63,248 bases of DNA from Desulfuromonadales bacterium (GTDB lineage: Bacteria; Desulfobacterota; Desulfuromonadia; Geobacterales; Pseudopelobacteraceae). A program made the translations under genes and the position numbers. The stretch covers positions 1 to 63,248 of the forward strand of contig DUZS01000022.1 of the NCBI GenBank assembly GCA_013349405.1, in the 5' to 3' direction. The notes under the pieces were generated by a model. That model saw only the letters and a list, made by a program, of their open reading frames with translations. It was not told the origin of the DNA and did no database searches. Below are positions 7,400 through 15,618 of the stretch, one piece after another; positions within the stretch are counted from its first letter, which is position 1; every line of letters begins with the position of its first letter.

Positions 7400-8530
7400 A
7401 TGAAAAACACGAAACAGCGGTTCCTGCTGCAGATAGTAGTGCTGATGCTTTCCTGGTGTCCTGTCAACTCTCTGGCGATGGACCGGCAGCTTCAAGCGGG
7501 CGCCACATTCGACTGGTGGAAGGATAACGACAATGCCAGTGCCAGTCAGCTCACGTTTCCGCTGCTGTTCACGGAAACCATAGACAACCTCTCCGTGCGT
7601 CTGATCACCGCATTTACCAGCACCTCGCTCTCCACCGGATCAAAGGACATCTCGATGAGCGGTATGCTTGACACCAAGATAGGGGCCACATACCGCCTGA
7701 CGGATACGTTCCCTTTTGAACTCCTGTTCGGGCTTGATTTCAACCTGCCAACCGGCACGACAAATCTGTCGAAAGACGAAACCCGTCTGGTCATGGACCC
7801 TGACCTGCTGCCGATCAACAGCTACGGCGAGGGTTTCAACGTCAACCCCACCATCACCATCGCCAAAGGGTGGAACAACTGGACTTTTGCTCTCGGGTTA
7901 GGCTACCTCTGGCGCGGTTCATACGATTTCAGTGCAGATCTCAAGGATTATCAACCCGGCATGGTCTTCAACACCCTCGCCGAAGCACGCTATTACTACC
8001 AGGCCAAAAGTTATGCCCGGATTTTTACCGGTTACACTGTCTATGGCACCGATACCGCAAACGGCAAAAATCTCCTCCAGGAAGGGGATGTCTTCCAGAT
8101 AGGTGGTTCTGTCATTCATGCCGTGAATCCTGATGTTATACTCACCGCCGGACTCAGAGGGATCATGCGCGGAGATACCACAGACTACACGAGAACCGCC
8201 ACAGACCAGAACCAGAACGCCTACAACGGTGACGAAATCATCATTGATCTCGGCGGGAGTTACGCCCTTGACAGCAAAACAACACTCACCATGCCGCTTC
8301 AGCTCCGCTTCATGGCCGATAACGGCAACAGCGGCGACAGACACGTCGGAGCCAAGAAGAAATACTCCCTCGGAGCAGGAATATCGAGGGAAATCACTCC
8401 CATACTTTCCGCTGATTTCACCCTGAAAGGCTATTACAAGCACGATGACCCGACACGTATCCCGGAAGCGTATAACGCGCGAACCTTTACCGGTGCTGGC
8501 ATTGCAGCATCACTCACGGGCAGATTCTGA
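7400..8530 (+). CDS. Outer-membrane beta-barrel protein, unknown role
   Basis: A 376-residue protein with a signal peptide (about residues 1-27), then alternating amphipathic strands rich in Tyr, Trp, Gly, Asn and Thr, with a terminal Gly-Arg-Phe. The C-terminal aromatic residue is the usual outer-membrane assembly signal. It resembles porin or transporter-like barrels in general; I cannot assign a family. It lies 69 bases after the CsgG-like gene and 14 before a lipoprotein gene, suggesting one transcription unit and an envelope complex. The substrate is unknown. Confidence 0.75.
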   Translation: MKNTKQRFLLQIVVLMLSWCPVNSLAMDRQLQAGATFDWWKDNDNASASQLTFPLLFTETIDNLSVRLITAFTSTSLSTGSKDISMSGMLDTKIGATYRLTDTFPFELLFGLDFNLPTGTTNLSKDETRLVMDPDLLPINSYGEGFNVNPTITIAKGWNNWTFALGLGYLWRGSYDFSADLKDYQPGMVFNTLAEARYYYQAKSYARIFTGYTVYGTDTANGKNLLQEGDVFQIGGSVIHAVNPDVILTAGLRGIMRGDTTDYTRTATDQNQNAYNGDEIIIDLGGSYALDSKTTLTMPLQLRFMADNGNSGDRHVGAKKKYSLGAGISREITPILSADFTLKGYYKHDDPTRIPEAYNARTFTGAGIAASLTGRF

Positions 8531-8544
8531 AAGGAGGAGACCCC

Positions 8545-9066
8545 ATGTATACGAGACTGACTACAACTGTGGCATTTACCCTGCTTTACGCGCTCCTTCT
8601 GAGCGGCTGCGGCAGTTCGCCCACAGCATCCACCAGCTCAAAAGGCAGTTCGCTGGTCACGGTATCAATAGACGGCAACGGTAAAACCGCTTCGCTCAAA
8701 GTAAGGCCGGCCACTCTCCTCGCCAGGACAGAGCTGGAACTGAAGCGGGTCTTGCGTGAGAGCCTGGCGTATGCGGCACCGTTCCCGGAGACGGTGCAGA
8801 AAGTAAGGGTCACCGTTACGGGTGCAGATATGCAGGCCAGCATCCTTACCTTGAATCTGCCACCCGGCTTGAACGAGGCGGTAACCGGCAGCCTTGAAGT
8901 TCCCAACGGCGCTGCGCGTATCTTTACGGGCGAACTGCTCAATCTGGATAACATACCGGTCTATCGGAAAATATCCGAACCGTATAACCTTGTTGGTGAA
9001 CCGGTAACCGTATCGTTTTCCGGTTGGGAGACCACGGCACAACTCGGTACCGCTCTGGTCAATTGA
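8545..9066 (+). CDS. Lipoprotein, unknown function
   Basis: A 173-residue protein behind a very strong ribosome site (AAAGGAGGAGA). The signal sequence ends in a lipobox, LLSGC, with Cys at about residue 22, followed by a Ser-rich tether. The rest is predicted beta-rich with no motif I recognise. It is probably anchored in the outer membrane beside the barrel encoded just upstream. Confidence 0.75.
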   Translation: MYTRLTTTVAFTLLYALLLSGCGSSPTASTSSKGSSLVTVSIDGNGKTASLKVRPATLLARTELELKRVLRESLAYAAPFPETVQKVRVTVTGADMQASILTLNLPPGLNEAVTGSLEVPNGAARIFTGELLNLDNIPVYRKISEPYNLVGEPVTVSFSGWETTAQLGTALVN

Positions 9067-9176
9067 ATGAGATCTGACAGAGTCGCAGCTTTGAAATCAG
9101 GGGGGGCCGCTTTATGAAAGATTGCCATCAGTGAATTTTCTCGTTCTCATTCAGATTTGCTCAAGGAAGACCAACC

Positions 9177-10106
9177 ATGAAGCTGCTTCTTTCCGTATTA
9201 ACACTCCTGATGCTGCACTGTTCCATTGGCACCAGCCTCGGGAGTGGCGCGGGCAGCTTCGGTAATTACCCCCTTCCTCTTATCGAGGTGGAGATACTTC
9301 TTACTAAATGGCTGAAACAGGAGAAATATTCGGTCTCTTCCAATGCGCTCTCAAACGGTGAAATCGTTCTGAGCGCCACAGCCACCGGGAAAGTAATCAG
9401 AATTTTAATGAGGTCTCATTCGCCACTGGCCACGGATATTGAGCTGCTGGAAGCTGCCGGAATCGAGGATGTGGCCGCAGTCAGGTCCTCCTGGGAATTA
9501 TCCCTGTCACGAGTGGGAAAAGCTGAAAGCGCGGCAACAATCCCCGAACGGATCAGGTCATTGGCCGATGCCGTTGTCTGTATCAACTCTCCCCCTACAG
9601 ACGAAAGAAAACTCAATTTCACCGGCTTTCTCATTGACAAGAGTGGCACCATTGTAACGATCGCCCATGATTTAGAAAAATTCAGTAATTTCAAACTAAC
9701 ATTTTCATGGGGCGATGTTACTGAAGGGCATGTGCTGAAAAGAAGCAGAGACAAAGACCTCTCGGTTATCACGTCATACCAGAGGGGATACAGTGCCTTT
9801 TTTCCCTTGAAAGAGGGACGATCAAAGTTGCATTTCGGAGAGCGCATCTATATGCTTCACTGTAACAGTAGCGGTGACATTCAGATTCAGGCAGGCGAGG
9901 TGGACAAACCGAGGGCGAAGGTTAACTCTCAGGCTCTGTTGCAGGTAACGCTTGAAAACGTTTTCCTTGGCAGTAGCGGCAGCCCGGTCGTTGATGAGAG
10001 CGGCAGATTTGTCGGTGTGGTCAAGGGTCGATTCAGGGGCATGGAGACCCGGGGGTTCCTGATACCGTTTGACACGGTGAGTCCCTTCGTCGGAACGGGA
10101 AGATAA
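9177..10106 (+). CDS. Secreted trypsin-like serine protease
   Basis: A 309-residue protein with a signal peptide (about 1-21). Residues about 25-115 form an N-terminal region of unknown fold. The protease domain has a recognisable triad: His164 in TIAHD, Asp194 in DKDLSVI and Ser267 in GSSGSP. There is no PDZ domain, unlike DegP/HtrA. It should act in the periplasm, perhaps cleaving a component of the neighbouring envelope proteins; the substrate is unknown. The stop overlaps the start of the kinase gene (TAATG), so the two are translationally coupled. Confidence 0.82.
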   Translation: MKLLLSVLTLLMLHCSIGTSLGSGAGSFGNYPLPLIEVEILLTKWLKQEKYSVSSNALSNGEIVLSATATGKVIRILMRSHSPLATDIELLEAAGIEDVAAVRSSWELSLSRVGKAESAATIPERIRSLADAVVCINSPPTDERKLNFTGFLIDKSGTIVTIAHDLEKFSNFKLTFSWGDVTEGHVLKRSRDKDLSVITSYQRGYSAFFPLKEGRSKLHFGERIYMLHCNSSGDIQIQAGEVDKPRAKVNSQALLQVTLENVFLGSSGSPVVDESGRFVGVVKGRFRGMETRGFLIPFDTVSPFVGTGR

Positions 10107-11326
10107 TGAACATCGGAAGATACCGGATTATTGATGAAATCGGCAGGGGAGCAATGGGAGTCGTATTCAAGGCCCACGATCCGAACCTCGATATCATCCT
10201 GGCGCTTAAGGTGCTGAGAAAGGAACGGCTTACAAATGAACCTTTCGTGCGCAGGTTCATGGCCGAGGCGCGGGCACTTGGTCGACTCGACCACCCTGAG
10301 ATCGTCAGAGTCTATAATGTTGATCAAGATGGTGATGAGGTCTATATCGCCATGGAATTCATCCAGGGTGAACCAATTTCTGCGCTGATGAAAAAACAGC
10401 TGTTTACTCCCGATGCAATCGCCGAATTTGGTTCGAGAATGGCAGAAGCACTTGACTATGCACATAAGAAGGGCATCATCCACCGCGATGTCAAGCCGAG
10501 CAATATTCTCTGCACTCAGGAAGGCAGGCTCAAGATCACCGATTTCGGGATTGCCCGTATCGAGGACCCCTCCAAGGCAGAGGAAACCCAGGCAGGTGAG
10601 ATACTGGGCACTCCGGCCTACATGTCACCGGAGCAGGTACTTGGACTACCGGTTGATGGGAGATCGGACCTGTTTTCCCTCGGGATTATCCTGTACGAAA
10701 TGGCAACCGGTTCGCGCCCGTTTCAGGGGCAGGGAATGAATGCCATCTTCAATGCCATCACCAACGATGATCCACACTCGATTCACACCATCAGCCAGAC
10801 AATACCCAGGCAACTCTCCGATGTTATTATGAAATGCCTCCGTAAATCCCCGGAAGCTCGTCACGCCGACGGCCGGGAACTTGCCACTGCGTTGCGTTCA
10901 TCTATAACAGCATCTGCACCGGTTGCTGCTGTTGCAACTGTTCAAAAAGAAAAATCCGGAAAGCACACTGCGGTGCTGGCCGTCGCCGGAGTGCTTGTTG
11001 CGGTCGCTATTACTGTATTTCTACTGATGGGGCGCACTTCTCCCCCGCCCGCAGCACCTGCAGTAGCAGGAACACCGTCACCGACACCGCCGAGTGCTGT
11101 CGCACAGAAGTCAGCCCGCTTGAAAGCGGAGAGCACGCCCGCCGGTGCTACGCTCTATGTGGACGGCGTTCAGGCTGGATTTACACCCAATACCGTATCA
11201 CTTGTACCGGGCAAACATGAATTGATTATCAGTCTCCCCAATTATGACAAGTGGGAAGCGCAGGTTGAATTTGAAAAGGGAACAGAAACCCCGGTTTCAG
11301 TGACACTTTCTCCATCAGGAAAATAA
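10106..11326 (+). CDS. Transmembrane Ser/Thr protein kinase with periplasmic PEGA domain
   Basis: A 406-residue PknB-type kinase. The kinase domain (about 6-265) is complete: glycine loop GRGAMG, Lys35, catalytic HRDVKPSN with Asp128, DFG at 146-148 and MSPEQ at 173-177. One membrane helix (about 290-312), a Pro/Ala-rich linker and a PEGA domain (about 338-400; STPAGATLYVDG) follow, so kinase and PEGA lie on opposite sides of the inner membrane. PEGA domains often bind cell-wall or surface ligands. Likely targets are FHA-linked proteins of the T6SS, as with PpkA. It is coupled to the upstream protease gene, which suggests that proteolysis or an envelope signal feeds the kinase; this is an inference. 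Confidence 0.95.
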   Translation: MNIGRYRIIDEIGRGAMGVVFKAHDPNLDIILALKVLRKERLTNEPFVRRFMAEARALGRLDHPEIVRVYNVDQDGDEVYIAMEFIQGEPISALMKKQLFTPDAIAEFGSRMAEALDYAHKKGIIHRDVKPSNILCTQEGRLKITDFGIARIEDPSKAEETQAGEILGTPAYMSPEQVLGLPVDGRSDLFSLGIILYEMATGSRPFQGQGMNAIFNAITNDDPHSIHTISQTIPRQLSDVIMKCLRKSPEARHADGRELATALRSSITASAPVAAVATVQKEKSGKHTAVLAVAGVLVAVAITVFLLMGRTSPPPAAPAVAGTPSPTPPSAVAQKSARLKAESTPAGATLYVDGVQAGFTPNTVSLVPGKHELIISLPNYDKWEAQVEFEKGTETPVSVTLSPSGK

Positions 11327-11341
11327 CATGGGGGCTTAGTT

Positions 11342-13279
11342 ATGAGAATAAACATCGGTTTTCTGATAGCGGCATTGACCATCCGCCTGTTTGCGCCTTC
11401 AACCGGATGTGCCGAGGTGACCATTGGAGCGGTTGCGCCGGGATTTAATCTTAAAGACGTAAACGGCACGTCGTACTCCCTTACTCAGATGAAAGATTCG
11501 CCTCTGACAGTGATCTACTTCTTCGATGTGGAATCACGATCGAGCCAGGAAGGACTCCTCAGCATCAACCAGCTTGTTACTTCAAGCAGGTCCGACCTCA
11601 AAGTTCTTGCGATAACCGGATCTCCACGGGAAAAGGTTGCCCAGTTCGTAAAGATCAACAAGCTTGTTTTTCCCGCGCTGCTTGACTCCGGTCAGGTCAG
11701 GAGTGAGTACAAAGCCAGGCAGATTCTGCCGGTCATCTGCACCCTGGGACCCCGGTTGAAGGTGATTGACCTTTTCCAGGGGGGGGGTAAGACAACCGAA
11801 AAAATGCTTTCGAGACTTGCTGAGCGAGAGCTGCAACGAAAAAACAGTAGCATGGCCAAGGCCATCAGCAGGGAAGTAACACGAAAGAATCCGAAGAACC
11901 TTGATGCTCGCAAGGTCACAGCAGCTGCCTCTACACGGGATGGCGACCTGAAAGCTGCTGAAGCCGAGTGCCGGAGTATCATGAGTGATGGTGCGGAGGG
12001 AGAGGTACAGGGCAAGGAGTGCCTGGCGCAGGTCTACCTGAAAAAAGGGAAGTTTGACGATGCGCTGAAACTGGCACAGGAGGTAGAGAAGGCCGATCCG
12101 GAACGTTCATTTGCGCATGTTATCAAGGGTGATGCTCTGTATGCCAAGAACAGAAAGAGTGAGGCCAGGGCAGAGTATGAGAAGGCAACGAAAAAAAAGT
12201 CATCCGCCCCGTATGAGGATGCTGTTCCCTACAACCGCCTTGGCAGACTTAATGATGCCGCCGGAAACAGGAAAGAGGCCAGGGAGATGTTTGACAAGGC
12301 GGTAACCATCGACCCGTATTATGTTGAAGTCACTACCAATAAGGGCTTGAGCTTCGAATCGGAGGGGAAGTGGGACCTTGCCCTGAAGGCATACCGCCAG
12401 GCACTGGAAATTGATAAGAACGATATTTATGCGGTTGCGCTGGCACGAAGGGCAGAGGATATGCTCAACTTGCAAAAGGATACGGACCGCTCGAAAAGAG
12501 TGGACCAACTGGTAAAGGACCTCGCCGCTCGCTTCAGGAACCAGAAAATTGATTCCAGACAGGAAGATGAGTGGACCTCGCGCCCGATGGTCATGACAGT
12601 CATTGACTTTGAGGAAAAGGGAGGTATGACGGAACGGAGTGGTATGTCTGCTGTATTCTCAACCGAACTTACCAGGTACCTTAATGCGTCCGGAAGGGTT
12701 AAGGTTGTGGAGCGCGCACTTATGGACCGCCTGCTTGGCGAGCTGAACATCGGAAGCTCGGAACTTGCAGACCCTGCCACGGCATTGAGGCTGGGAAAGA
12801 TTCTGGCCGCAAAGCTGATCGTTACCGGCTCGATGATCCATCAGGCGCAATCTACAGCAATTTCGTTCCGGCTGATCGATACCGAGACGTCGGATATCCC
12901 CCAGACGACCATCAGGCAGCTTGGCCCCACATCGTTTTTTGACCAGGAACTATTCCAGTTCAACCGGGACATCCTGAAAACGGTGATTAACAAATATCCG
13001 CTGCGCGGCTATATCGTTAAGAGTGCCGGCAATGAAGCGGTCATAAATATTGGTGCCAGCCAGGGGGTTGTGCCCGGGACTTCTTTCGATCTGCTGGAAG
13101 AGACGAAGCCGATCGAATTCAAGGGGAAAACGCTCCACTCAGCACCAAAGGTCATCGGCCAGTTGGAGGTGGTACGGGTAGAGACAGATCTGGCGTACGT
13201 CAAGCCGGTCAGCAAAGAAATGAACCTCCCTCCTGAGGCCAAAATCCAGGAACGTCGTGCCGAAACAGCCGGGCAATAA
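11342..13279 (+). CDS. Secreted thioredoxin-fold / TPR / CsgG-like fusion
   Basis: A 645-residue protein with a signal peptide (about 1-22). A thioredoxin-like domain (about 25-165) lacks the CXXC pair (DVESRSS), exactly like the one in the protein at 1617. TPR repeats run from about 175 to 385. A CsgG-type domain (about 415-530) contains VKVVERALMDRLL, LNIGSSELAD and AKLIVTGSM. A C-terminal beta domain (about 560-640; GASQGVVPGT) follows. It is predicted periplasmic. A run of nine G at 11779-11787 lies in the coding sequence. It is separated from the kinase gene by 15 bases and from the next gene by 1 base. I know of no characterised protein with this order of domains. Confidence 0.8.
   Translation: MRINIGFLIAALTIRLFAPSTGCAEVTIGAVAPGFNLKDVNGTSYSLTQMKDSPLTVIYFFDVESRSSQEGLLSINQLVTSSRSDLKVLAITGSPREKVAQFVKINKLVFPALLDSGQVRSEYKARQILPVICTLGPRLKVIDLFQGGGKTTEKMLSRLAERELQRKNSSMAKAISREVTRKNPKNLDARKVTAAASTRDGDLKAAEAECRSIMSDGAEGEVQGKECLAQVYLKKGKFDDALKLAQEVEKADPERSFAHVIKGDALYAKNRKSEARAEYEKATKKKSSAPYEDAVPYNRLGRLNDAAGNRKEAREMFDKAVTIDPYYVEVTTNKGLSFESEGKWDLALKAYRQALEIDKNDIYAVALARRAEDMLNLQKDTDRSKRVDQLVKDLAARFRNQKIDSRQEDEWTSRPMVMTVIDFEEKGGMTERSGMSAVFSTELTRYLNASGRVKVVERALMDRLLGELNIGSSELADPATALRLGKILAAKLIVTGSMIHQAQSTAISFRLIDTETSDIPQTTIRQLGPTSFFDQELFQFNRDILKTVINKYPLRGYIVKSAGNEAVINIGASQGVVPGTSFDLLEETKPIEFKGKTLHSAPKVIGQLEVVRVETDLAYVKPVSKEMNLPPEAKIQERRAETAGQ
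11779..11787 (+). repeat. Homopolymer tract of nine G inside a coding sequence
   Basis: Nine consecutive G encode the Gly-rich turn after LFQ in the thioredoxin-like domain. Loss or gain of one base would truncate the protein at about residue 150, before the TPR and CsgG-like parts. Such tracts are prone to slippage. Confidence 0.85.
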
Positions 13280-13280
13280 T

Positions 13281-13763
13281 ATGCGGTCGCTCCAACAGAT
13301 ACTGCTCCTCGCCATCGTTCTGCTGCTTGCAGGGTGTTCCGGGATAACGCCCCGCAACGGCGGGCCGCCCGGAGTTGCTGTCTGGGAGCTGGAGGATCTT
13401 TCTGCAGATGGGCGGCTTGCCCATGCAGGAGAGCTTCTGGCGACGCAGATAACTGATACTCTCGGCAAGCAGGGCAAATACGTCGTTGTGGAGCGCTCAA
13501 GGCTCATCAGAATACTTGAAGAGCAGCAGCTGTCAGCTTCATCCCTTGCTGACCGCCAGACACAGCTGAGGCTGGGTGCATTGACAGGTGCCCGGTATAT
13601 GGTATTTGGAGGCTATCAGATCTTTGGCGACATTGTGAGGATTGACATTCGCCTTGTCGATGTTGAAACAGGAACCATCCGCAAGGCTGTCAAGAAGGTC
13701 GTTACCTCCACAGACCTGCAGACTCTTCTTGATGCGGCACAAGCTGCGGCCGCAGAGCTGTAA
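13281..13763 (+). CDS. CsgG-like lipoprotein
   Basis: A 160-residue protein with a signal sequence ending in the lipobox LLAGC (Cys at about residue 16). The body is a minimal CsgG-type domain: YVVVERSRLIRILEEQ, LSASSLADRQ, LGALTGARYMVFGG and IRLVDVETG. The start at 13281 is preferred to an in-frame ATG 24 bases upstream, which would add a hydrophilic extension before the signal. It ends the seven-gene block and is convergent with the FHA-transglycosylase gene. Confidence 0.82.
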   Translation: MRSLQQILLLAIVLLLAGCSGITPRNGGPPGVAVWELEDLSADGRLAHAGELLATQITDTLGKQGKYVVVERSRLIRILEEQQLSASSLADRQTQLRLGALTGARYMVFGGYQIFGDIVRIDIRLVDVETGTIRKAVKKVVTSTDLQTLLDAAQAAAAEL

Positions 13764-13859
13764 CCCCCTCCTCTTCCATGCGGAAACTGTACATATTTAT
13801 TCCTGCGGCACTCGCTCTGGTTATCGCACCTATTTACTGACGTAGCAATGGCAGTTTGG

Positions 13860-15410
13860 CTAATTATTAACCATGCCGGATGACACAGGCTGTACCTGTC
13901 CGGTTGGCAGGGGAAAATTTGGGCAGACAACATCTGCGCCGAACAGTTTGGGATTTTCGCAAATCACCGCTGCAGAAAAAATAAGAAACACGTAGTCATA
14001 CGTCTCTTTCGGGATGTTTTTCTGGGCAAGCAGTTTCCAGAAATTACGCTCCCGGGGATTTTCCGGCATTCTACCAATCATCTTGCGGACATTGCCATCA
14101 CCCCAGTTGTAGGACGCCATGGCCAGAAGTCCCGACGCCTGAGCGTCGCTGTTATTAAGATCCTTCAGGTATCTGGCAGCCGCCACAGTGGCCTTCCGAT
14201 AGTCAAATCGCTCATCAAAGGGGTCGTACACGGGCTTTTCAAACATTGGTCCGATGCGGAGTCCGTAATCGTTAGCGGTCAGAGAGATGAACTGCCACAT
14301 TCCCTTTGCGTGACCGTATCTGGTGAGTGGCCCCACAGCCCGGTCATCAAAATTACTTTCCTGCATGGCAAGGAAGAAGTACTGATAGGGCAGGTTATTG
14401 TCCTTCAACAGCTGAATTATCAGCGGCGTATAGCCCTTCTCCTCTGCCCTCTTGAGCGCTGTCTGCAGCCTGTCGGTAGACTTCCAGATAGCAATATAGC
14501 GCTTGACCTCCGCCACAAAGTCTTTTGGCATGCTCAGCTCGCACTCCCCGAATACCCTGGCAATCCGCATGATAATGCGATCCTCGTCAGAAAGTTTGGC
14601 GTAAATGCCCAGCTCCTTAACAAAGGAGTCGTACTCCTTTTCCATCCCTTTTGATTTGTTCCTTTTCGCCTTCAGTTCCGCCATCTGGGCAGGGTTGGTA
14701 GTTAAGAGAGCAATTTCTTCCAGTTTGCCAATCTGGACTTCCTGCTCCTTCATCATATAGAAGATGTTTTGGGCAGTGGCCCGCATCGCATCCAGTTTGT
14801 TCTGCTGAAACAGAATAACGCCACCAGAAACAGCAAGCAGCAGCACCGCTACGCCGATCAGCCAGAGATACTTTTTCGATTTCTTCTTGTGGGCCTGTTT
14901 GAAGGCCTGCCGGAACATCATTGTCTGTTCACTGGCATCTTCAGGTGCGTTATCAGAAAAATAGCGGTGCAGTTTTTGGGAATCGGTCTTCTGTGGAGGT
15001 TGGGGTCCCGTAACTTCAGAAATCTTTTCCGGAGCGGAGCTATGTAAAACGCGAACGGTCTCCCGCACCGGTTCCTCAAACTTCTCGATACGCAGAGAAA
15101 TTACCGGCCCTCCAATTCCCAGTTCAATTGAACACCGATCGGTCAACAGCATCTCAGTGATTCGCACTCCATCAAGAAAGGTGCAATTGCCGCTCCCCAG
15201 ATCTTTCAGCAGCCAGCCATCAACAGTAGGTTCAAGCGAGGCATGGCGGCGGCTCACTGAAGTTTCACTGATCTGCAGTTCGCACCCGTCTGCTCTCCCT
15301 ATGGTGAAGGGTGCAGAGAGACGCTTCTCCTCCGGAGAAGCATTCCCCTTCAGGACTGCGGCCACAATGGTGCTGCCAATGAAATCAGGATGTGAGTTAG
15401 AGGCGGTCAT
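13860..15410 (-). CDS. FHA domain / transmembrane / lytic transglycosylase fusion
   Basis: A 516-residue protein. An N-terminal FHA domain (about 15-105) keeps the phosphothreonine-binding residues GRA (38-40) and SRRHA (53-57). A basic stretch and one membrane helix (about 181-203) follow, then a coiled coil (about 205-265). The C-terminal part is a soluble lytic transglycosylase (SLT) domain with catalytic Glu351 in AMQESNFD, GHAKGMWQF and MASYNWGDGN. The order puts FHA in the cytoplasm and the enzyme in the periplasm. It could open peptidoglycan locally for the T6SS baseplate, since TssL here has no peptidoglycan-binding domain, with the FHA part reading the kinase signal. It is the last gene of the T6SS-oriented run. 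Confidence 0.9.
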   Translation of the reverse strand: MTASNSHPDFIGSTIVAAVLKGNASPEEKRLSAPFTIGRADGCELQISETSVSRRHASLEPTVDGWLLKDLGSGNCTFLDGVRITEMLLTDRCSIELGIGGPVISLRIEKFEEPVRETVRVLHSSAPEKISEVTGPQPPQKTDSQKLHRYFSDNAPEDASEQTMMFRQAFKQAHKKKSKKYLWLIGVAVLLLAVSGGVILFQQNKLDAMRATAQNIFYMMKEQEVQIGKLEEIALLTTNPAQMAELKAKRNKSKGMEKEYDSFVKELGIYAKLSDEDRIIMRIARVFGECELSMPKDFVAEVKRYIAIWKSTDRLQTALKRAEEKGYTPLIIQLLKDNNLPYQYFFLAMQESNFDDRAVGPLTRYGHAKGMWQFISLTANDYGLRIGPMFEKPVYDPFDERFDYRKATVAAARYLKDLNNSDAQASGLLAMASYNWGDGNVRKMIGRMPENPRERNFWKLLAQKNIPKETYDYVFLIFSAAVICENPKLFGADVVCPNFPLPTGQVQPVSSGMVNN

Positions 15411-15481
15411 AAATTAGTGAGGTCGATAGATGAGTATGGCTTGTGTTCCACATGAGAAAAGCTCGCTTGTAGAATTTGGTA

Positions 15482-15523
15482 TCAGTTCTTGAGCATGGCA
15501 CCTGAAACTACCTGGAATGCCAT
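15482..15523 (-). pseudogene. Relic start of a DUF4280 PAAR-like gene
   Basis: Thirteen codons read MAFQVVSGAMLKN and then stop. They lie behind an excellent ribosome site (AGGAAGGAAA, seven bases before the ATG). The wording matches the usual N-terminus of DUF4280 PAAR-like T6SS tip proteins (QVV-GAMLKC-FG), which is recalled from the family. The expected Cys and the rest of the domain are missing, so this is probably the surviving 5' end after a deletion. It lies in the 208-base gap between the HEAT protein gene and the FHA-transglycosylase gene. Confidence 0.5.
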
Positions 15524-15618
15524 AGTGATTTCCTTCCTAAAATTTGTTTCCTGATTCGTTCTGTGTTTCTGCTAAAAGGTCCGGGATATAGTTGATCTGA
15601 CATGCGGGGAACACTTGA

